Shown: piece after piece, positions 16,124 to 24,547 of the stretch
How the letters are laid out: each line of letters opens with the position of its first letter
Position numbering within the stretch: position 1 is the stretch's first letter
DNA from: Megamonas hypermegale_A
GTDB lineage: Bacteria; Bacillota; Negativicutes; Selenomonadales; Selenomonadaceae
Assembly (NCBI RefSeq): GCF_030371585.1
Contig: NZ_JAUDCE010000010.1
Direction: 5' to 3' (one strand)
DNA length: 57,597 nucleotides
Made by a program: the position numbers and the translations under genes
Notes under the pieces: generated by a model
The model's database searches: none
Seen by the model: only the letters and a program-made list of their open reading frames with translations
What the model was told of the DNA's origin: nothing

Positions 16124-16951
16124 ATGCTATTAGTTTTTGATATTGGCAACAGCAACATTGTTATGGGAGCATATGAAGGAAAAAAACTGTGCTACCACTG
16201 GCGAATTTCCACCGACCGGCAAAAGACCGGCGATGAGTACGGTATGCTGATAAATGAGCTGTTCCGTTTTCAGGGAATAAAAATGACCGATATAGATGAT
16301 ATCATCATTTCCTCGGTTGTGCCGCCGCTCGTTATTCCGCTCAGCAAGATGTGCGAGCGCTATTTTAAAATAAGACCGCTGCTCGTCGGCCCGGGCATAA
16401 AAACGGGTATCCGACTCGTGTATGAAAATCCGCGCCTTTTGGGTGCCGACCGTATCGTCAATGTCGTAGGGGCATTTGAACAGTACGGCGGTCCTTTGAT
16501 TGTCGTGGATATCGGCACGGCGACGACATTTGATGTAGTCAATGAAAAAGGTGATTTTCTCGGTGGGGTAATCGCACCGGGTATCGGCATGTCGGCGGAC
16601 GCGCTGTTCCAGAAAGCTGCCAATCTGCCGCGTATCGAGCTTGTCACGCCGAAAACGGTAATCTGCCACAACACGATTACGAATATGCAGTCCGGTATTA
16701 TTTACGGTGCTGTAGGACAGATTGACGGCATTGTCAACCGCATAAAGAAGGAATACGGCAAGGACATGAAAGTAATCGCGACGGGCGGACTGGCGCGCAT
16801 GATTGCCAAAGAATCGACCACTATCGACAAGACAGACCATTTTCTGACTCTGACCGGTCTGCGGGTGCTGTACGAACGCAATGCCATTGCCAGAAGGGGG
16901 TATTTGGAAAGACTGAAAGCACAGGCTGCACAGTCTAACAACAACGCATGA
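16124..16951 (+). CDS. coaX: Type III pantothenate kinase
   Basis: A 275-residue ASKHA kinase for the first step of coenzyme A synthesis. It starts LLVFDIGNSNIVMG (phosphate-1 motif) and has VVDIGTATTFDVV (phosphate-2 motif) near residue 125. The ATG at 16124 follows GGAGGAG; an earlier ATG at 16112 precedes that site and is rejected. It lies 28 bases after birA, and its stop overlaps the dusB start (ATGA), so all three are probably co-translated. Confidence 0.93.
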   Translation: MLLVFDIGNSNIVMGAYEGKKLCYHWRISTDRQKTGDEYGMLINELFRFQGIKMTDIDDIIISSVVPPLVIPLSKMCERYFKIRPLLVGPGIKTGIRLVYENPRLLGADRIVNVVGAFEQYGGPLIVVDIGTATTFDVVNEKGDFLGGVIAPGIGMSADALFQKAANLPRIELVTPKTVICHNTITNMQSGIIYGAVGQIDGIVNRIKKEYGKDMKVIATGGLARMIAKESTTIDKTDHFLTLTGLRVLYERNAIARRGYLERLKAQAAQSNNNA

Positions 16952-17904
16952 AAATAGGAAACCTTGAAATAACTACGCCTGTATTTTTAGCACCGATGGC
17001 TGGTGTCACGGATACGGCTTATTGCATACTGGCGCAGCGCATGGGCTGCGGTCTTGTGTATTCGGAAATGGTCAGCGACCAGGGAATTAATTTCCGCAAT
17101 GAGCGCACGCTGGAAATGCTCAAGACAGTGCCGGAGGAGCGGCCGATAGCGATACAGCTGTTCAGCAGCGACCCGGAACGCATGTACAAAGCGGCGCAGT
17201 ACGTGGCTTCGCTTGAATGCTGCGACATGATAGACATAAACATGGGCTGTCCCGCGCCGAAAATCGTGCGCAACAACGAAGGCTCAGCGCTCATGAAAAA
17301 TTCGTCGCTTGCTTACGAAATAATGTGCGCGACGCGCGAAGCAGTGAAGAATATGCCCGTAACGGTGAAAATGCGCAAAGGCTGGGACAGCGAGCACTGC
17401 AACGTGGTGGAAATGGCATGTCTTGCACAGAAAGCGGGACTTGATGCCGTAGCTGTGCACGGCAGGACGCGCGAGGAATTTTACCGCGGCCATGCCGACT
17501 GGGATATAATCCGTGAGGTGAAAAATGCCGTGGATATTCCCGTAATTGGCAACGGCGATGTCAGAACGTGCCGCGATTTGCAGAATATTTTCGCCCGTAC
17601 CGGCTGCGACGCCGTCATGATAGGCAGGGGAGCGCAGGGCAATCCGTGGATTTTCCGCCGCTTCAAGGAATTTCTGTTCACCGGTGTGGACCCGGGAGAG
17701 CCGACAATGGACGAGCGCCGCTCCGTCATTTTGGAACATCTCGATATGCTCTTAAAATGGAAAGGCGATTATATCGGTCCGCGTGAAATGCGCAAACACG
17801 CCACATGGTACACGCACGGGCTGCCGGGCAGTGCCAAACTGCGCCAACGCTTCAATGCGGCGCAGACAAGACAGGATTTTATTGAGATATTAAAAACGAT
17901 GTGA
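16948..17904 (+). CDS. dusB: tRNA-dihydrouridine synthase
   Basis: A 318-residue FMN-dependent enzyme reducing uridine in the tRNA D-loop. It has APMAGVTD at residues 15-22, the catalytic C101 in NMGCPAPK, the FMN-binding VHGRTREE and GNGDV segments, and MIGRGAQGNPWIF. Overlap of 4 bases with coaX. The birA-coaX-dusB order resembles other Firmicutes coaX-dus neighbourhoods. A terminator follows. Confidence 0.93.
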   Translation: MKIGNLEITTPVFLAPMAGVTDTAYCILAQRMGCGLVYSEMVSDQGINFRNERTLEMLKTVPEERPIAIQLFSSDPERMYKAAQYVASLECCDMIDINMGCPAPKIVRNNEGSALMKNSSLAYEIMCATREAVKNMPVTVKMRKGWDSEHCNVVEMACLAQKAGLDAVAVHGRTREEFYRGHADWDIIREVKNAVDIPVIGNGDVRTCRDLQNIFARTGCDAVMIGRGAQGNPWIFRRFKEFLFTGVDPGEPTMDERRSVILEHLDMLLKWKGDYIGPREMRKHATWYTHGLPGSAKLRQRFNAAQTRQDFIEILKTM

Positions 17905-17914
17905 TAGATTTTTT

Positions 17915-17952
17915 AGAAAAAGACATAACCAGTAGGCTATGCCTTTTTCTTT
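17915..17952 (+). terminator. Terminator after dusB
   Basis: AGAAAAAGACATA pairs with TATGCCTTTTTCT, with a T-rich 3' arm and further Ts downstream. Confidence 0.65.
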
Positions 17953-17964
17953 ATATTTTACTCA

Positions 17965-18087
17965 TTGTGTTAGTAAAACATCTAGCCGTTAACCAGCAGT
18001 ATAATAGTTTATATTTGTTCGATGTTGCCACTTAACCTCACTAAATATAACCTATTATACTGCTTTAGAAATCAACTAGCATAACAA
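17965..18087 (+). repeat. Palindromic repeat family, copy 5
   Basis: Ends TTGTGTTAGT / ACTAGCATAACAA. The 22-bp stem is 17995-18016 with 18043-18064, with one mismatch (AACC in place of AAAC). It sits between co-directional dusB and the DUF368 gene. Confidence 0.85.
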
Positions 18088-18133
18088 ATTTTTATATTTT
18101 ATGATATTTAAGGGAAAGGATTGTATATAATCT

Positions 18134-18940
18134 ATGAAGCATTACTTTATTACTTTCGGCAAGAGTCTGATTGTCGGCAGCACCATGCTAGTGCCGGGCG
18201 TCAGCGGCGGCTCTATGGCCATGATACTGGGGATTTACACGAAGCTGATACATGCCGTAAGCTCGTTTATGAAGGACAAACTGCACAACGCTTTTTTTCT
18301 GTCCGTCTTTTTAGCCGGTTCACTGCTCGGTATCGTGTCATTTTCCAAGCCGATTTTGCATTTAATCGAGACGTATCCGATGCCAATGCTGTATTTTTTC
18401 ATGGGAGCCGTGGCGGGAAGCGTGCCGCTCATGCTCCGTCAGGCGAAAATCACGTATTTTTCCTGGACGACGCCGATATATATCGTGCTTGGTTTTCTCA
18501 TCGTGTTCTTTTTTGAAACGACGCCGATAAGCACAGTTACTGCCGACGAGGGAGCGGACTGGTATACGTATCTGATGCTGGTAATCGCCGGTTTCATTGC
18601 GGCGATTGCACTTGTTCTGCCGGGCATAAGCGTTTCGTATATGCTGTTGCTGCTGGGCTTGTACGATGAAACAATGCGTGCCGCATCGGAATTTTATCTG
18701 CCGTTTTTGCTGCCGCTCGGTTTCGGTCTCGTTGCCGGTATCCTGCTTACGACGAAACTGCTGGAAAAGCTCATGAACGAACACCCGCGTCCGACGTTTC
18801 TGGTGATACTCGGCTTTATCCTCGGTTCGCTTTTGGAACTGTATCCGGGCATTCCGGCGGGCAGTGAGATTATCATCTGCATGATAGCTTTAGTATTGGG
18901 CTTCGGTATCATAAAATACATTTCTTCGAAAGATAATTAA
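18134..18940 (+). CDS. DUF368 family membrane protein, probable polyprenyl-phosphate carrier
   Basis: A 268-residue inner-membrane protein with about eight helices and the two DUF368 signature loops, VPGVSGGSMAMILGIY (about residues 19-34) and LPGISVSYMLLLLGLY (about 162-177). Members of this family (PopT-type) have been shown to recycle undecaprenyl phosphate across the membrane for cell-envelope synthesis. It is a single gene with palindromic copy 5 upstream and a terminator downstream. Confidence 0.82.
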   Translation: MKHYFITFGKSLIVGSTMLVPGVSGGSMAMILGIYTKLIHAVSSFMKDKLHNAFFLSVFLAGSLLGIVSFSKPILHLIETYPMPMLYFFMGAVAGSVPLMLRQAKITYFSWTTPIYIVLGFLIVFFFETTPISTVTADEGADWYTYLMLVIAGFIAAIALVLPGISVSYMLLLLGLYDETMRAASEFYLPFLLPLGFGLVAGILLTTKLLEKLMNEHPRPTFLVILGFILGSLLELYPGIPAGSEIIICMIALVLGFGIIKYISSKDN

Positions 18941-18951
18941 AATAGAAAAAT

Positions 18952-19003
18952 AAAACTTCAACAAACGGAGTTCAGCTGATACCCTGTTTGTTGAAGTTTT
19001 TTA
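18952..19003. terminator. Bidirectional terminator between convergent genes
   Basis: AAAACTTCAACAAACGG pairs with CCTGTTTGTTGAAGTTTT around a loop of about 13 bases. A run on one side and a T run on the other serve both the DUF368 gene and the HipA-like gene. Confidence 0.8.
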
Positions 19004-20164
19004 TTTGCCATCTTTTATATTTTGCAACTTGCGCAGCTGCTCTTTGGCGGCAGCGGCGATTAAATCTATGCGTCTTTCGGGCAGATTGATATTTTTCTGC
19101 AATTCGGTTTTGATTAAATCATCGATATCTATTAGTTTGCTTAAATCAAGTAAATCGAAATGCGTGATAAGGCGGGCGTTTTCATCCTGCGTGGAACAGA
19201 AAGAGCGGGCTTCAAAATTTCTGCCGATTTCATTGAGTGTCGCTTTGTGCCATAAACAGCTACCTGTGTCAAATATCGGCGCAGGACGGATTTCAGCCAA
19301 ATTGTTCAGATTGCGTATAAAGCCGAAATTGCCGAAATGGCGGTCGTAATTGCAAAGAATGTAGTCAACGGCGAGCATGACGTCGAATGTTTCTTTGGCG
19401 CGGGGAATGTTATAGGCGTCGCAGCATTGCAGGAAAAAATCGTAATTGTTCTTGTGCGGTGTCGTCAGAACGGATTTTGTACTTAACATGCTGTTAGCCG
19501 TGATAAATTCCGTATCCGCCGTTATGAAATTTGCGCAGGAACACAGATATCTGTCGTTTTCGTGTATTATCCGGTATTTGACATAGGGAACAACGTTCAG
19601 CAGTTCAAAAATTTTGGAAGCGATAACCTCATTGAACGGCTCCTGTTCAAACGGTCCGCTGCCTGCCTTTAGCAAAAATGTCTGCTGCGTTTTCATATCT
19701 CTAATCCATTTTTTCGGCAGCATGCCGTCGGAGGTGCTGTCGGGAGACATATAGTCGAGATTGGCGGAGGTGTATGAACGGTCGAACAGCGCCATACCTA
19801 AATCGAGGGAAAATTCGTTGGCAAAAAAGTTAATATCCTGCCATTGCACTGTTTCGTCTACCGGCTTTATCCAGTATTGGTCGGAAAGGCTCAGACCGTA
19901 ATTTTTAAACGGCAGTGCCGCCAGATTTATCCGGTAGCGGTGCTCAAAACTGTTGCCGCCGATACGGCTTCCCGGGATGGCTCTGCTCGCCCACCATTTA
20001 GCCAGACTTTTTTTCTGCGGCCGGCCGGCGATTATATCTACGCCGATAGGGAAAAATTTTTTATCAGCATAAACGTCGAGAATTTTTTCAATCAGGAAAT
20101 GTTCTTCTGTATCAATGGAAATTTTGCAGAGCGGCCGGTTTTTGTTCATTAAAATATACAGCAA
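19001..20164 (-). CDS. Orphan HipA-like kinase domain protein
   Basis: A 387-residue protein. A C-terminal kinase-like half carries LLKAGSG and EPFNEVIASKI (ATP-binding lysine and partner glutamate), DYILCNYDRHFGNFGF (catalytic loop, N-x-D-R-H-x-x-N form) and PIFDTGSCL (metal-binding D-x-G). This is the HipA-like set. The N-terminal 150 residues are not recognised. HipA proteins usually phosphorylate a tRNA synthetase and are held by a HipB partner; no HipB-like or other helix-turn-helix gene is adjacent. The start is TTG at 20164, with GAGGTG 6 bases upstream; ATG at 20149 is an alternative. Confidence 0.7.
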   Translation of the reverse strand: MLYILMNKNRPLCKISIDTEEHFLIEKILDVYADKKFFPIGVDIIAGRPQKKSLAKWWASRAIPGSRIGGNSFEHRYRINLAALPFKNYGLSLSDQYWIKPVDETVQWQDINFFANEFSLDLGMALFDRSYTSANLDYMSPDSTSDGMLPKKWIRDMKTQQTFLLKAGSGPFEQEPFNEVIASKIFELLNVVPYVKYRIIHENDRYLCSCANFITADTEFITANSMLSTKSVLTTPHKNNYDFFLQCCDAYNIPRAKETFDVMLAVDYILCNYDRHFGNFGFIRNLNNLAEIRPAPIFDTGSCLWHKATLNEIGRNFEARSFCSTQDENARLITHFDLLDLSKLIDIDDLIKTELQKNINLPERRIDLIAAAAKEQLRKLQNIKDGK

Positions 20165-20188
20165 AGAAATCACCTCATTTCTACGAAA

Positions 20189-20217
20189 ATCTTATCATAT
20201 ATTATGATTAAAGACAA
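20189..20217 (-). promoter_or_regulatory. Promoter of the HipA-like gene
   Basis: Minus strand TTGTCT (20212-20217) and TAAGAT (20189-20194), spacer 17. The rest of the 20165-20481 gap is A+T-rich sequence and palindromic copy 6. Confidence 0.5.
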
Positions 20218-20320
20218 AAAGATATTTTTACATAATTACAACGAATGATATTATAATCATAAATTTTGTCTATTACTACTTTATAAATTTGTCGAATTGA
20301 ATTATAATATTACTTATTCG

Positions 20321-20442
20321 TTGTGCTAGTAAAATATCGAGCTTTTAAGCCAGCAGTATAATAGTTTATATTTAGTGAGGTTAAGTGACAACATCGAACG
20401 AATATAAACTATTATACTGCTTTGAGAAATTAACTAGCACAA
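20321..20442. repeat. Palindromic repeat family, copy 6 (core inverted)
   Basis: Ends TTGTGCTAGT / ACTAGCACAA with the arms in the forward order (ATCGAGC on the left, GAGAAATTAA on the right). The perfect 21-bp stem is 20352-20372 with 20401-20421. The loop, however, is in the reverse orientation (GTGAGGTTAAGTGACAACAT), unlike every other full copy. Confidence 0.85.
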
Positions 20443-20481
20443 AAGTATTACCTATATTTGTTTTCCAAGGAGGATTTTTTC

Positions 20482-21747
20482 ATGAAAGATGCAACAAAAT
20501 GCCTGCATTCAGGCTATCATCCGAAAAATACAGAGCCGAGAGTCGTGCCTATCGTACAGAGCACTACATACGTTTTTGACTCTACTGACGATGTAGCAGC
20601 TGTATTCGACGACCCGACAAAGGCACTTATTTATTCCCGTTTTGCCAATCCTACCGTTATGGCGGTTGAAGATAAAATTGCCGAGCTGGAAGGCGGTATC
20701 GGCGCTATGTGCACTACTTCCGGACAGGCGGCGAACTTACTCGCTATTTTGAATATCTGCCGCGCCGGCGACAGCTTTATCAGCACGACGCAGATTTACG
20801 GCGGCACGATTAATCTGTTTGGTTTCACGCTGAAAAAACTCGGTATTGAATGTATTTTCGTCGGCGAAGACGCTACCGATGAAGAAATCGAAGCGGCATT
20901 TAAGCCGAATACGAAAGCCGTTTTCGGTGAAACGCTCGCTAATCCGGCGCTTTCTGTTTTCGATATTGAACGTTTTGCTAAAATCGCGCACAAACACGGC
21001 GTACCGCTTATCGTTGACAATACATTTGCTACGCCGATTTTGTGCAAACCGTTCGATTTCGGCGCGGATATTGTAACGCATTCCACTAGTAAATACATGG
21101 ATGGCCATGCCCTGCAGGTCGGCGGCGTAATCGTCGACAGCGGCAAATTCAACTGGGATAACGGCAATTTCCCGGAACTCGTTGAACCGGACGAATCGTA
21201 TCACGGTCTTTCTTATGTGAAAGAATACGGCAAAATGGCGTATATCCTCAAAGCCAGAATGCAGCTCATGCGCGATTTCGGTTGCTATCCGGCGGCACAT
21301 TCCGCATTCCTGCTCAATCTCGGTCTGGAAACGTTGGCTGTGCGCATGAAGCAGTACTGCGAAAATGCGCTGACGGTGGCAAAATATCTTGAAGCCAATG
21401 ATAAAGTGGAAAGCGTTATGTATCCAGGTCTGGAAAGTAATAAATATCATGCTCTGGCGCAGAAATACCTGAAAGGCGCCAGCGGAGTTATTTCCTTCAT
21501 TATAAAAGGCGGCAAGGCCAATGCCGTTAAATTCATGGATGCGCTTAGCCTTGCTTCCAACGAAGTGCATGTTGCCGATATCCGCACCTGCGTGCTTCAT
21601 CCGGCAAGCGAAACGCACCGCCAGCTCACGGATGAACAGCTCGTCGCTGCCGGTATCAACAGCGGCATGGTTCGTTTCTCCGTCGGCCTTGAAGATGTGG
21701 AAGACATTCTAGCCGACCTTGATAAAGCTTTTGCAGCGATTGATTAA
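20482..21747 (+). CDS. metY: O-acetylhomoserine sulfhydrylase (PLP enzyme)
   Basis: A 421-residue Cys/Met-metabolism PLP enzyme. The PLP lysine is K204 in STSKYMDGH, and the phosphate-binding and substrate loops (YSRFANPT, TSGQAANLLA, VDNTFATP, LHPASETHRQLT) are intact. The length and the VHVADIRTCVLHP stretch fit O-acetylhomoserine aminocarboxypropyltransferase, which makes homocysteine from sulfide. Methionine gamma-lyase is a related alternative. ATG at 20482 follows AAGGAGG; an upstream start inside the repeat-adjacent region is rejected. It is a single gene with a terminator. Confidence 0.82.
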   Translation: MKDATKCLHSGYHPKNTEPRVVPIVQSTTYVFDSTDDVAAVFDDPTKALIYSRFANPTVMAVEDKIAELEGGIGAMCTTSGQAANLLAILNICRAGDSFISTTQIYGGTINLFGFTLKKLGIECIFVGEDATDEEIEAAFKPNTKAVFGETLANPALSVFDIERFAKIAHKHGVPLIVDNTFATPILCKPFDFGADIVTHSTSKYMDGHALQVGGVIVDSGKFNWDNGNFPELVEPDESYHGLSYVKEYGKMAYILKARMQLMRDFGCYPAAHSAFLLNLGLETLAVRMKQYCENALTVAKYLEANDKVESVMYPGLESNKYHALAQKYLKGASGVISFIIKGGKANAVKFMDALSLASNEVHVADIRTCVLHPASETHRQLTDEQLVAAGINSGMVRFSVGLEDVEDILADLDKAFAAID

Positions 21748-21763
21748 TAAAATAACCGAAAAT

Positions 21764-21795
21764 AAAAAAAGAAGGCAGTAAAGCCTTCTTTTTTT
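21764..21795. terminator. Bidirectional terminator
   Basis: AAGAAGGC and GCCTTCTT around AGTAAA, flanked by A7 and T7. It serves metY and the amidase gene. Confidence 0.85.
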
Positions 21796-21812
21796 GCATT
21801 AAATCAATTAAA

Positions 21813-22424
21813 TCAAATGAAATTGGCCGCCGTCTGGCGCAGATAATACAAATCGGCATACAGATTTTCGCCGGGACAAGCGGTGGCGTTGAAATCGCGG
21901 TGACCGAATATCGTTCCTTCATCAGGATTTAAGCCGTACATCTGGCATAAAAGACCGATTAACTTGCTGGCGGAGGTCATCTGCATGTCCGTCGGCATTT
22001 CGTTGTTGAAGTTGCCCGCAAGACAGATACCGATACTGCTGTTGTTGTGCCTGTATGTATGCGCACCGATATCGGCGAGCGGACGGCCCGTTTCGATAAG
22101 ACCGCTTTTGCGGATGAACATGTGGTAGCCGATGCCTGACCAGCCGTTTTGCAGATGAATGCGGTGAATATCCGCAGCAGAGACATCATCTCCCGTCGTG
22201 GCGGAGTGGTGTACAATAATCTGCCGTGTAAATCTTCTCTCGGACAGTGAGGTGAAATTGAAATAGTTTTCGACAATCGGCAGGTCGGAAGCATACAAGG
22301 TGTAGTCTGCCGCTTTCGCTTTATCCGCATTAAGCAGGGAAGCCAGCGTCGTCAGCGCACTGCTGCCCGCCAAAATCGCCCCGCCGAGTTTTAAGCTCTT
22401 TAAAATAAATTCTCTCCGGTTCAT
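21813..22424 (-). CDS. Exported N-acetylmuramoyl-L-alanine amidase
   Basis: A 203-residue peptidoglycan amidase of the Amidase_2/PGRP type. It begins MNRREFILKSLKLGGA, a twin-arginine (Tat) signal with a hydrophobic stretch ending near AKAAD (about residue 39), so it is folded before export. Zinc ligands are the first His in IIVHHSATT (about residue 72) and the HRDFNATACPG histidine/cysteine near the end, with the GYHMFIRK and IGICLAGNF strands in between. It probably acts in the periplasm on cell-wall turnover. Confidence 0.85.
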   Translation of the reverse strand: MNRREFILKSLKLGGAILAGSSALTTLASLLNADKAKAADYTLYASDLPIVENYFNFTSLSERRFTRQIIVHHSATTGDDVSAADIHRIHLQNGWSGIGYHMFIRKSGLIETGRPLADIGAHTYRHNNSSIGICLAGNFNNEMPTDMQMTSASKLIGLLCQMYGLNPDEGTIFGHRDFNATACPGENLYADLYYLRQTAANFI

Positions 22425-22494
22425 TGTCTATATCATCATACCTTTCTGTAGTATATTGCATTAATTAATAAAGAATTTGAAAATCTTAATCTAT

Positions 22495-22616
22495 TGTGCC
22501 GGTTAACATTCCGAAGTAGTATAATAGTTTATATTCAGTGAGGTTAAGTGACAACATTGAACGAATATAAACTGTTATACTGCTGGTTACAGGCTCTATG
22601 TTACCAGCACAGCAGA
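22495..22616 (-). repeat. Palindromic repeat family, copy 7
   Basis: Reverse orientation. Ends TTGTGCCGGTTAACAT and ATGTTACCAGCACAG. The stem is formed by GTAGTATAATAGTTTATATT and AATATAAACTGTTATACTGC with two mismatches. It lies between divergent genes. Confidence 0.8.
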
Positions 22617-22737
22617 TAATCTTAATAAAATTATAGTACTTGAAGTTCACTATAGGTCAATAATTTTATTCCAATAATATAATAGTAGGAAATACGATTT
22701 TTTTCAAGAAAACGATTAAGTTTTTCACAAAATATGA

Positions 22738-22766
22738 TTGCATAGCTTTTTCAGATATGATAAAAT
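22738..22766 (+). promoter_or_regulatory. Promoter of rplS
   Basis: TTGCAT (22738-22743) and TAAAAT (22761-22766), spacer 17. Start expected near 22773, just before the leader hairpin. Confidence 0.55.
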
Positions 22767-22780
22767 AATCGAGTATGCAA

Positions 22781-22820
22781 CAGACGGTCCTCTATACGGC
22801 AGAGCCGACACGAACGTCTG
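22781..22820 (+). promoter_or_regulatory. L19 leader hairpin
   Basis: CAGACG and CGTCTG close a structured 40-base leader (with internal GGTCC, CGGCAGAGCCG) directly before the ribosome-binding site of rplS. Its position and form match the L19 ribosomal-protein leader of Firmicutes, thought to give feedback control by L19. Confidence 0.7.
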
Positions 22821-22839
22821 AATTAAGGAGGAAAAATAA

Positions 22840-23181
22840 ATGAATATTATCCAGGTTTTAGAACAAGAACAGTTACGCAGTGATATCCCGAAATTTATTC
22901 CTGGTGACACTGTACGTGTACATGTAAAAGTAGTTGAAGGTTCCAACGAACGTATTCAGGTATTCGAAGGCGTTGTTATCGCTCGTCAGGGCTCCGGCGT
23001 ACGTGAAAACTTCACTGTAAGAAGAATTTCCTACGGTGTAGGTATCGAACGTACTTTCCCTATCCATTCCCCACGCCTTGCAAAAATCGAAGTAGTTCGC
23101 AGAGGTATCGTTCGCAGAGCGAAACTGTACTATCTCCGCAACCTCACTGGTAAAGCTGCTCGTATTAAAGAAAGACGCTAA
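22840..23181 (+). CDS. rplS: 50S ribosomal protein L19
   Basis: A 113-residue ribosomal protein located at the interface of the two subunits. The whole sequence matches L19: FIPGDTVRVHVKVVEG near the start, FEGVVIARQGSGVRENFTVR, YGVGIERTFPIHSP and the basic C-terminus. AAGGAGG precedes the ATG. It is transcribed from a good promoter with an L19 leader and followed by a terminator, so it is not in the usual trmD-rplS arrangement within this window. Confidence 0.97.
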   Translation: MNIIQVLEQEQLRSDIPKFIPGDTVRVHVKVVEGSNERIQVFEGVVIARQGSGVRENFTVRRISYGVGIERTFPIHSPRLAKIEVVRRGIVRRAKLYYLRNLTGKAARIKERR

Positions 23182-23190
23182 TCGTATAAT

Positions 23191-23222
23191 AAAAGGGACT
23201 GCCTTTGAGGTGAGTCCCTTTT
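23191..23222 (+). terminator. Terminator after rplS
   Basis: AAAAGGGACT pairs with AGTCCCTTTT around 12 bases. TTGTTATAAT immediately after may be the -10 region for lepB. Confidence 0.8.
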
Positions 23223-23258
23223 GTTATAATGGTGTTAATTTTGTCTAGGAGGATTATT

Positions 23259-23795
23259 ATGGCTGAAAAGAAAGAGTCATCTTTAGGAAGCGAAATCAAG
23301 GATTGGGTTATATCTATCGTCATAGCTGTCGTGCTGGCGCTGTTCATCCGTCATTTCGTCGTGGAGCTGTATCTGGTTGACGGGCCGTCCATGCGTCCTA
23401 CGCTGCAAAATCAGGAACGCTTGGTAGTCAATAAATTCATTTACGATATTCACGCCCCGGAACGCGGTGATATCCTGGTATTTCAGTATCCGCGCGACCC
23501 GAGCCGCGATTTTATCAAACGTGTAATCGCGATACCGGGCGATACGATTGAGATACAGGACGGGAAAGTATTCGTAAACGGTCAGCTGCAGCACGAGCCG
23601 TACATTTTGAGTACGACGCGCGGCGATTATCCGCTTGCGACAGTGCCGGAAGGCCATATCTTCGTAATGGGCGACAACCGCAACAATTCGGAAGACAGCC
23701 GTTTTGCCGATGTGGGCATGGTGCCGTTTGATTTAATCAAAGGTAAGGCAGTGCTCATTTTCTGGCCGCTCGATAAAATCAGAACATTACCTTGA
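23259..23795 (+). CDS. lepB: Signal peptidase I
   Basis: A 178-residue membrane protease that removes Sec signal peptides. One N-terminal membrane helix (about residues 14-31) is followed by the catalytic serine S44 in DGPSMRPTL and lysine K88 in DFIKRVI, and by the late MGDNRNNSEDSR box. It is the Gram-positive-type short form. ATG at 23259 follows AGGAGG. The rplS-lepB neighbourhood is common in Firmicutes. Confidence 0.94.
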   Translation: MAEKKESSLGSEIKDWVISIVIAVVLALFIRHFVVELYLVDGPSMRPTLQNQERLVVNKFIYDIHAPERGDILVFQYPRDPSRDFIKRVIAIPGDTIEIQDGKVFVNGQLQHEPYILSTTRGDYPLATVPEGHIFVMGDNRNNSEDSRFADVGMVPFDLIKGKAVLIFWPLDKIRTLP

Positions 23796-23815
23796 TAAAA
23801 TTTGATAGAAAAAAT

Positions 23816-23848
23816 AAAGGCTGTAGCAGTTTCCTGTTACAGCCTTTT
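23816..23848 (+). terminator. Terminator after lepB
   Basis: AAAGGCTGTAGCAG pairs with CTGTTACAGCCTTTT around TTTC. Confidence 0.75.
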
Positions 23849-23872
23849 GTGATGAGATTACATGTCAATGGA

Positions 23873-23947
23873 TGGTGCGCCCAACAGGAATCGAACCTGC
23901 GTCTTCGGCTCCGGAGGCCAACGTTTTATCCACTAGACTATGGGCGC
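23873..23947 (-). tRNA. tRNA-Arg (CCG)
   Basis: Minus strand. Acceptor GCGCCCA pairs with TGGGCGC, the anticodon stem TTGGC/GCCGA encloses the loop CTCCGGA (anticodon CCG), the T-loop is TTCGATT, and CCA is encoded. Confidence 0.93.
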
Positions 23948-23970
23948 ATAACAAATGTATTATAGTATAA

Positions 23971-24037
23971 AAAACGACAGCTGTCAATCAGCATTAAGCA
24001 ATTTGTCCTGCAAATAATGTGATTGACAGCTGTTTTT
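23971..24037. terminator. Bidirectional terminator
   Basis: ACAGCTGTCAATCA (23977-23990) pairs with TGATTGACAGCTGT (24020-24033). Runs of A on the left and T on the right suit both strands; on the minus strand it ends the long ctsR-to-mrnC region. Confidence 0.75.
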
Positions 24038-24058
24038 GTTTAATTCATCATGAATTTA

Positions 24059-24547
24059 TTAACGGCGGTGCGCCTGATACATATTTTTCGCTACCTGTAC
24101 GAAAGCTTTTTCACAGAGAAAATCGAGCCGCTCTTGTTCTTTGTTCAGATACAGATAGCCGAGCACTGCTTCAAAGCCGGTGCTGATATGGTAATCATGC
24201 ACGGAAGCCACGCGCGGCGCATGCGATTTGGCGTTTCTGCCGCGTTTGAAAATATAATTTTCCGTTTCCGTCAGTTCGTCTTTTACCGCTTCATACGCCT
24301 GCACCTGAAAAGTAGCGGACACTATCTGCATGCTGAAATCGTTGAGCAGATGCACGTGCGACTGCTCGAAATTCAAGAGGCGGGTACGCACATACAGATG
24401 ATAGCAGGCATCGCCGATATAGGCGAGCACCAGCGGATTGAGCAGTTTCGGATTGATATCCTCATTTTTATAGCGGTCATTCAAAATATCCTGCTCGTCG
24501 AACGGAAACAGGTTCTTTTTCAGAAATTGATACTGTTGAAATTTCAT
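24059..24547 (-). CDS. mrnC: Mini-ribonuclease III
   Basis: A 162-residue RNase III-like enzyme without a double-strand RNA-binding domain; the family matures 23S rRNA in Firmicutes. The catalytic signature is PLVLAYIGDACYHLYVR near residue 36, and the second acidic helix lies in FEAVLGYLYL. The ATG overlaps the stop codon of cysS by one base (TAATG). It is the last gene of the conserved gltX-cysE-cysS-mrnC cluster. Confidence 0.92.
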   Translation of the reverse strand: MKFQQYQFLKKNLFPFDEQDILNDRYKNEDINPKLLNPLVLAYIGDACYHLYVRTRLLNFEQSHVHLLNDFSMQIVSATFQVQAYEAVKDELTETENYIFKRGRNAKSHAPRVASVHDYHISTGFEAVLGYLYLNKEQERLDFLCEKAFVQVAKNMYQAHRR

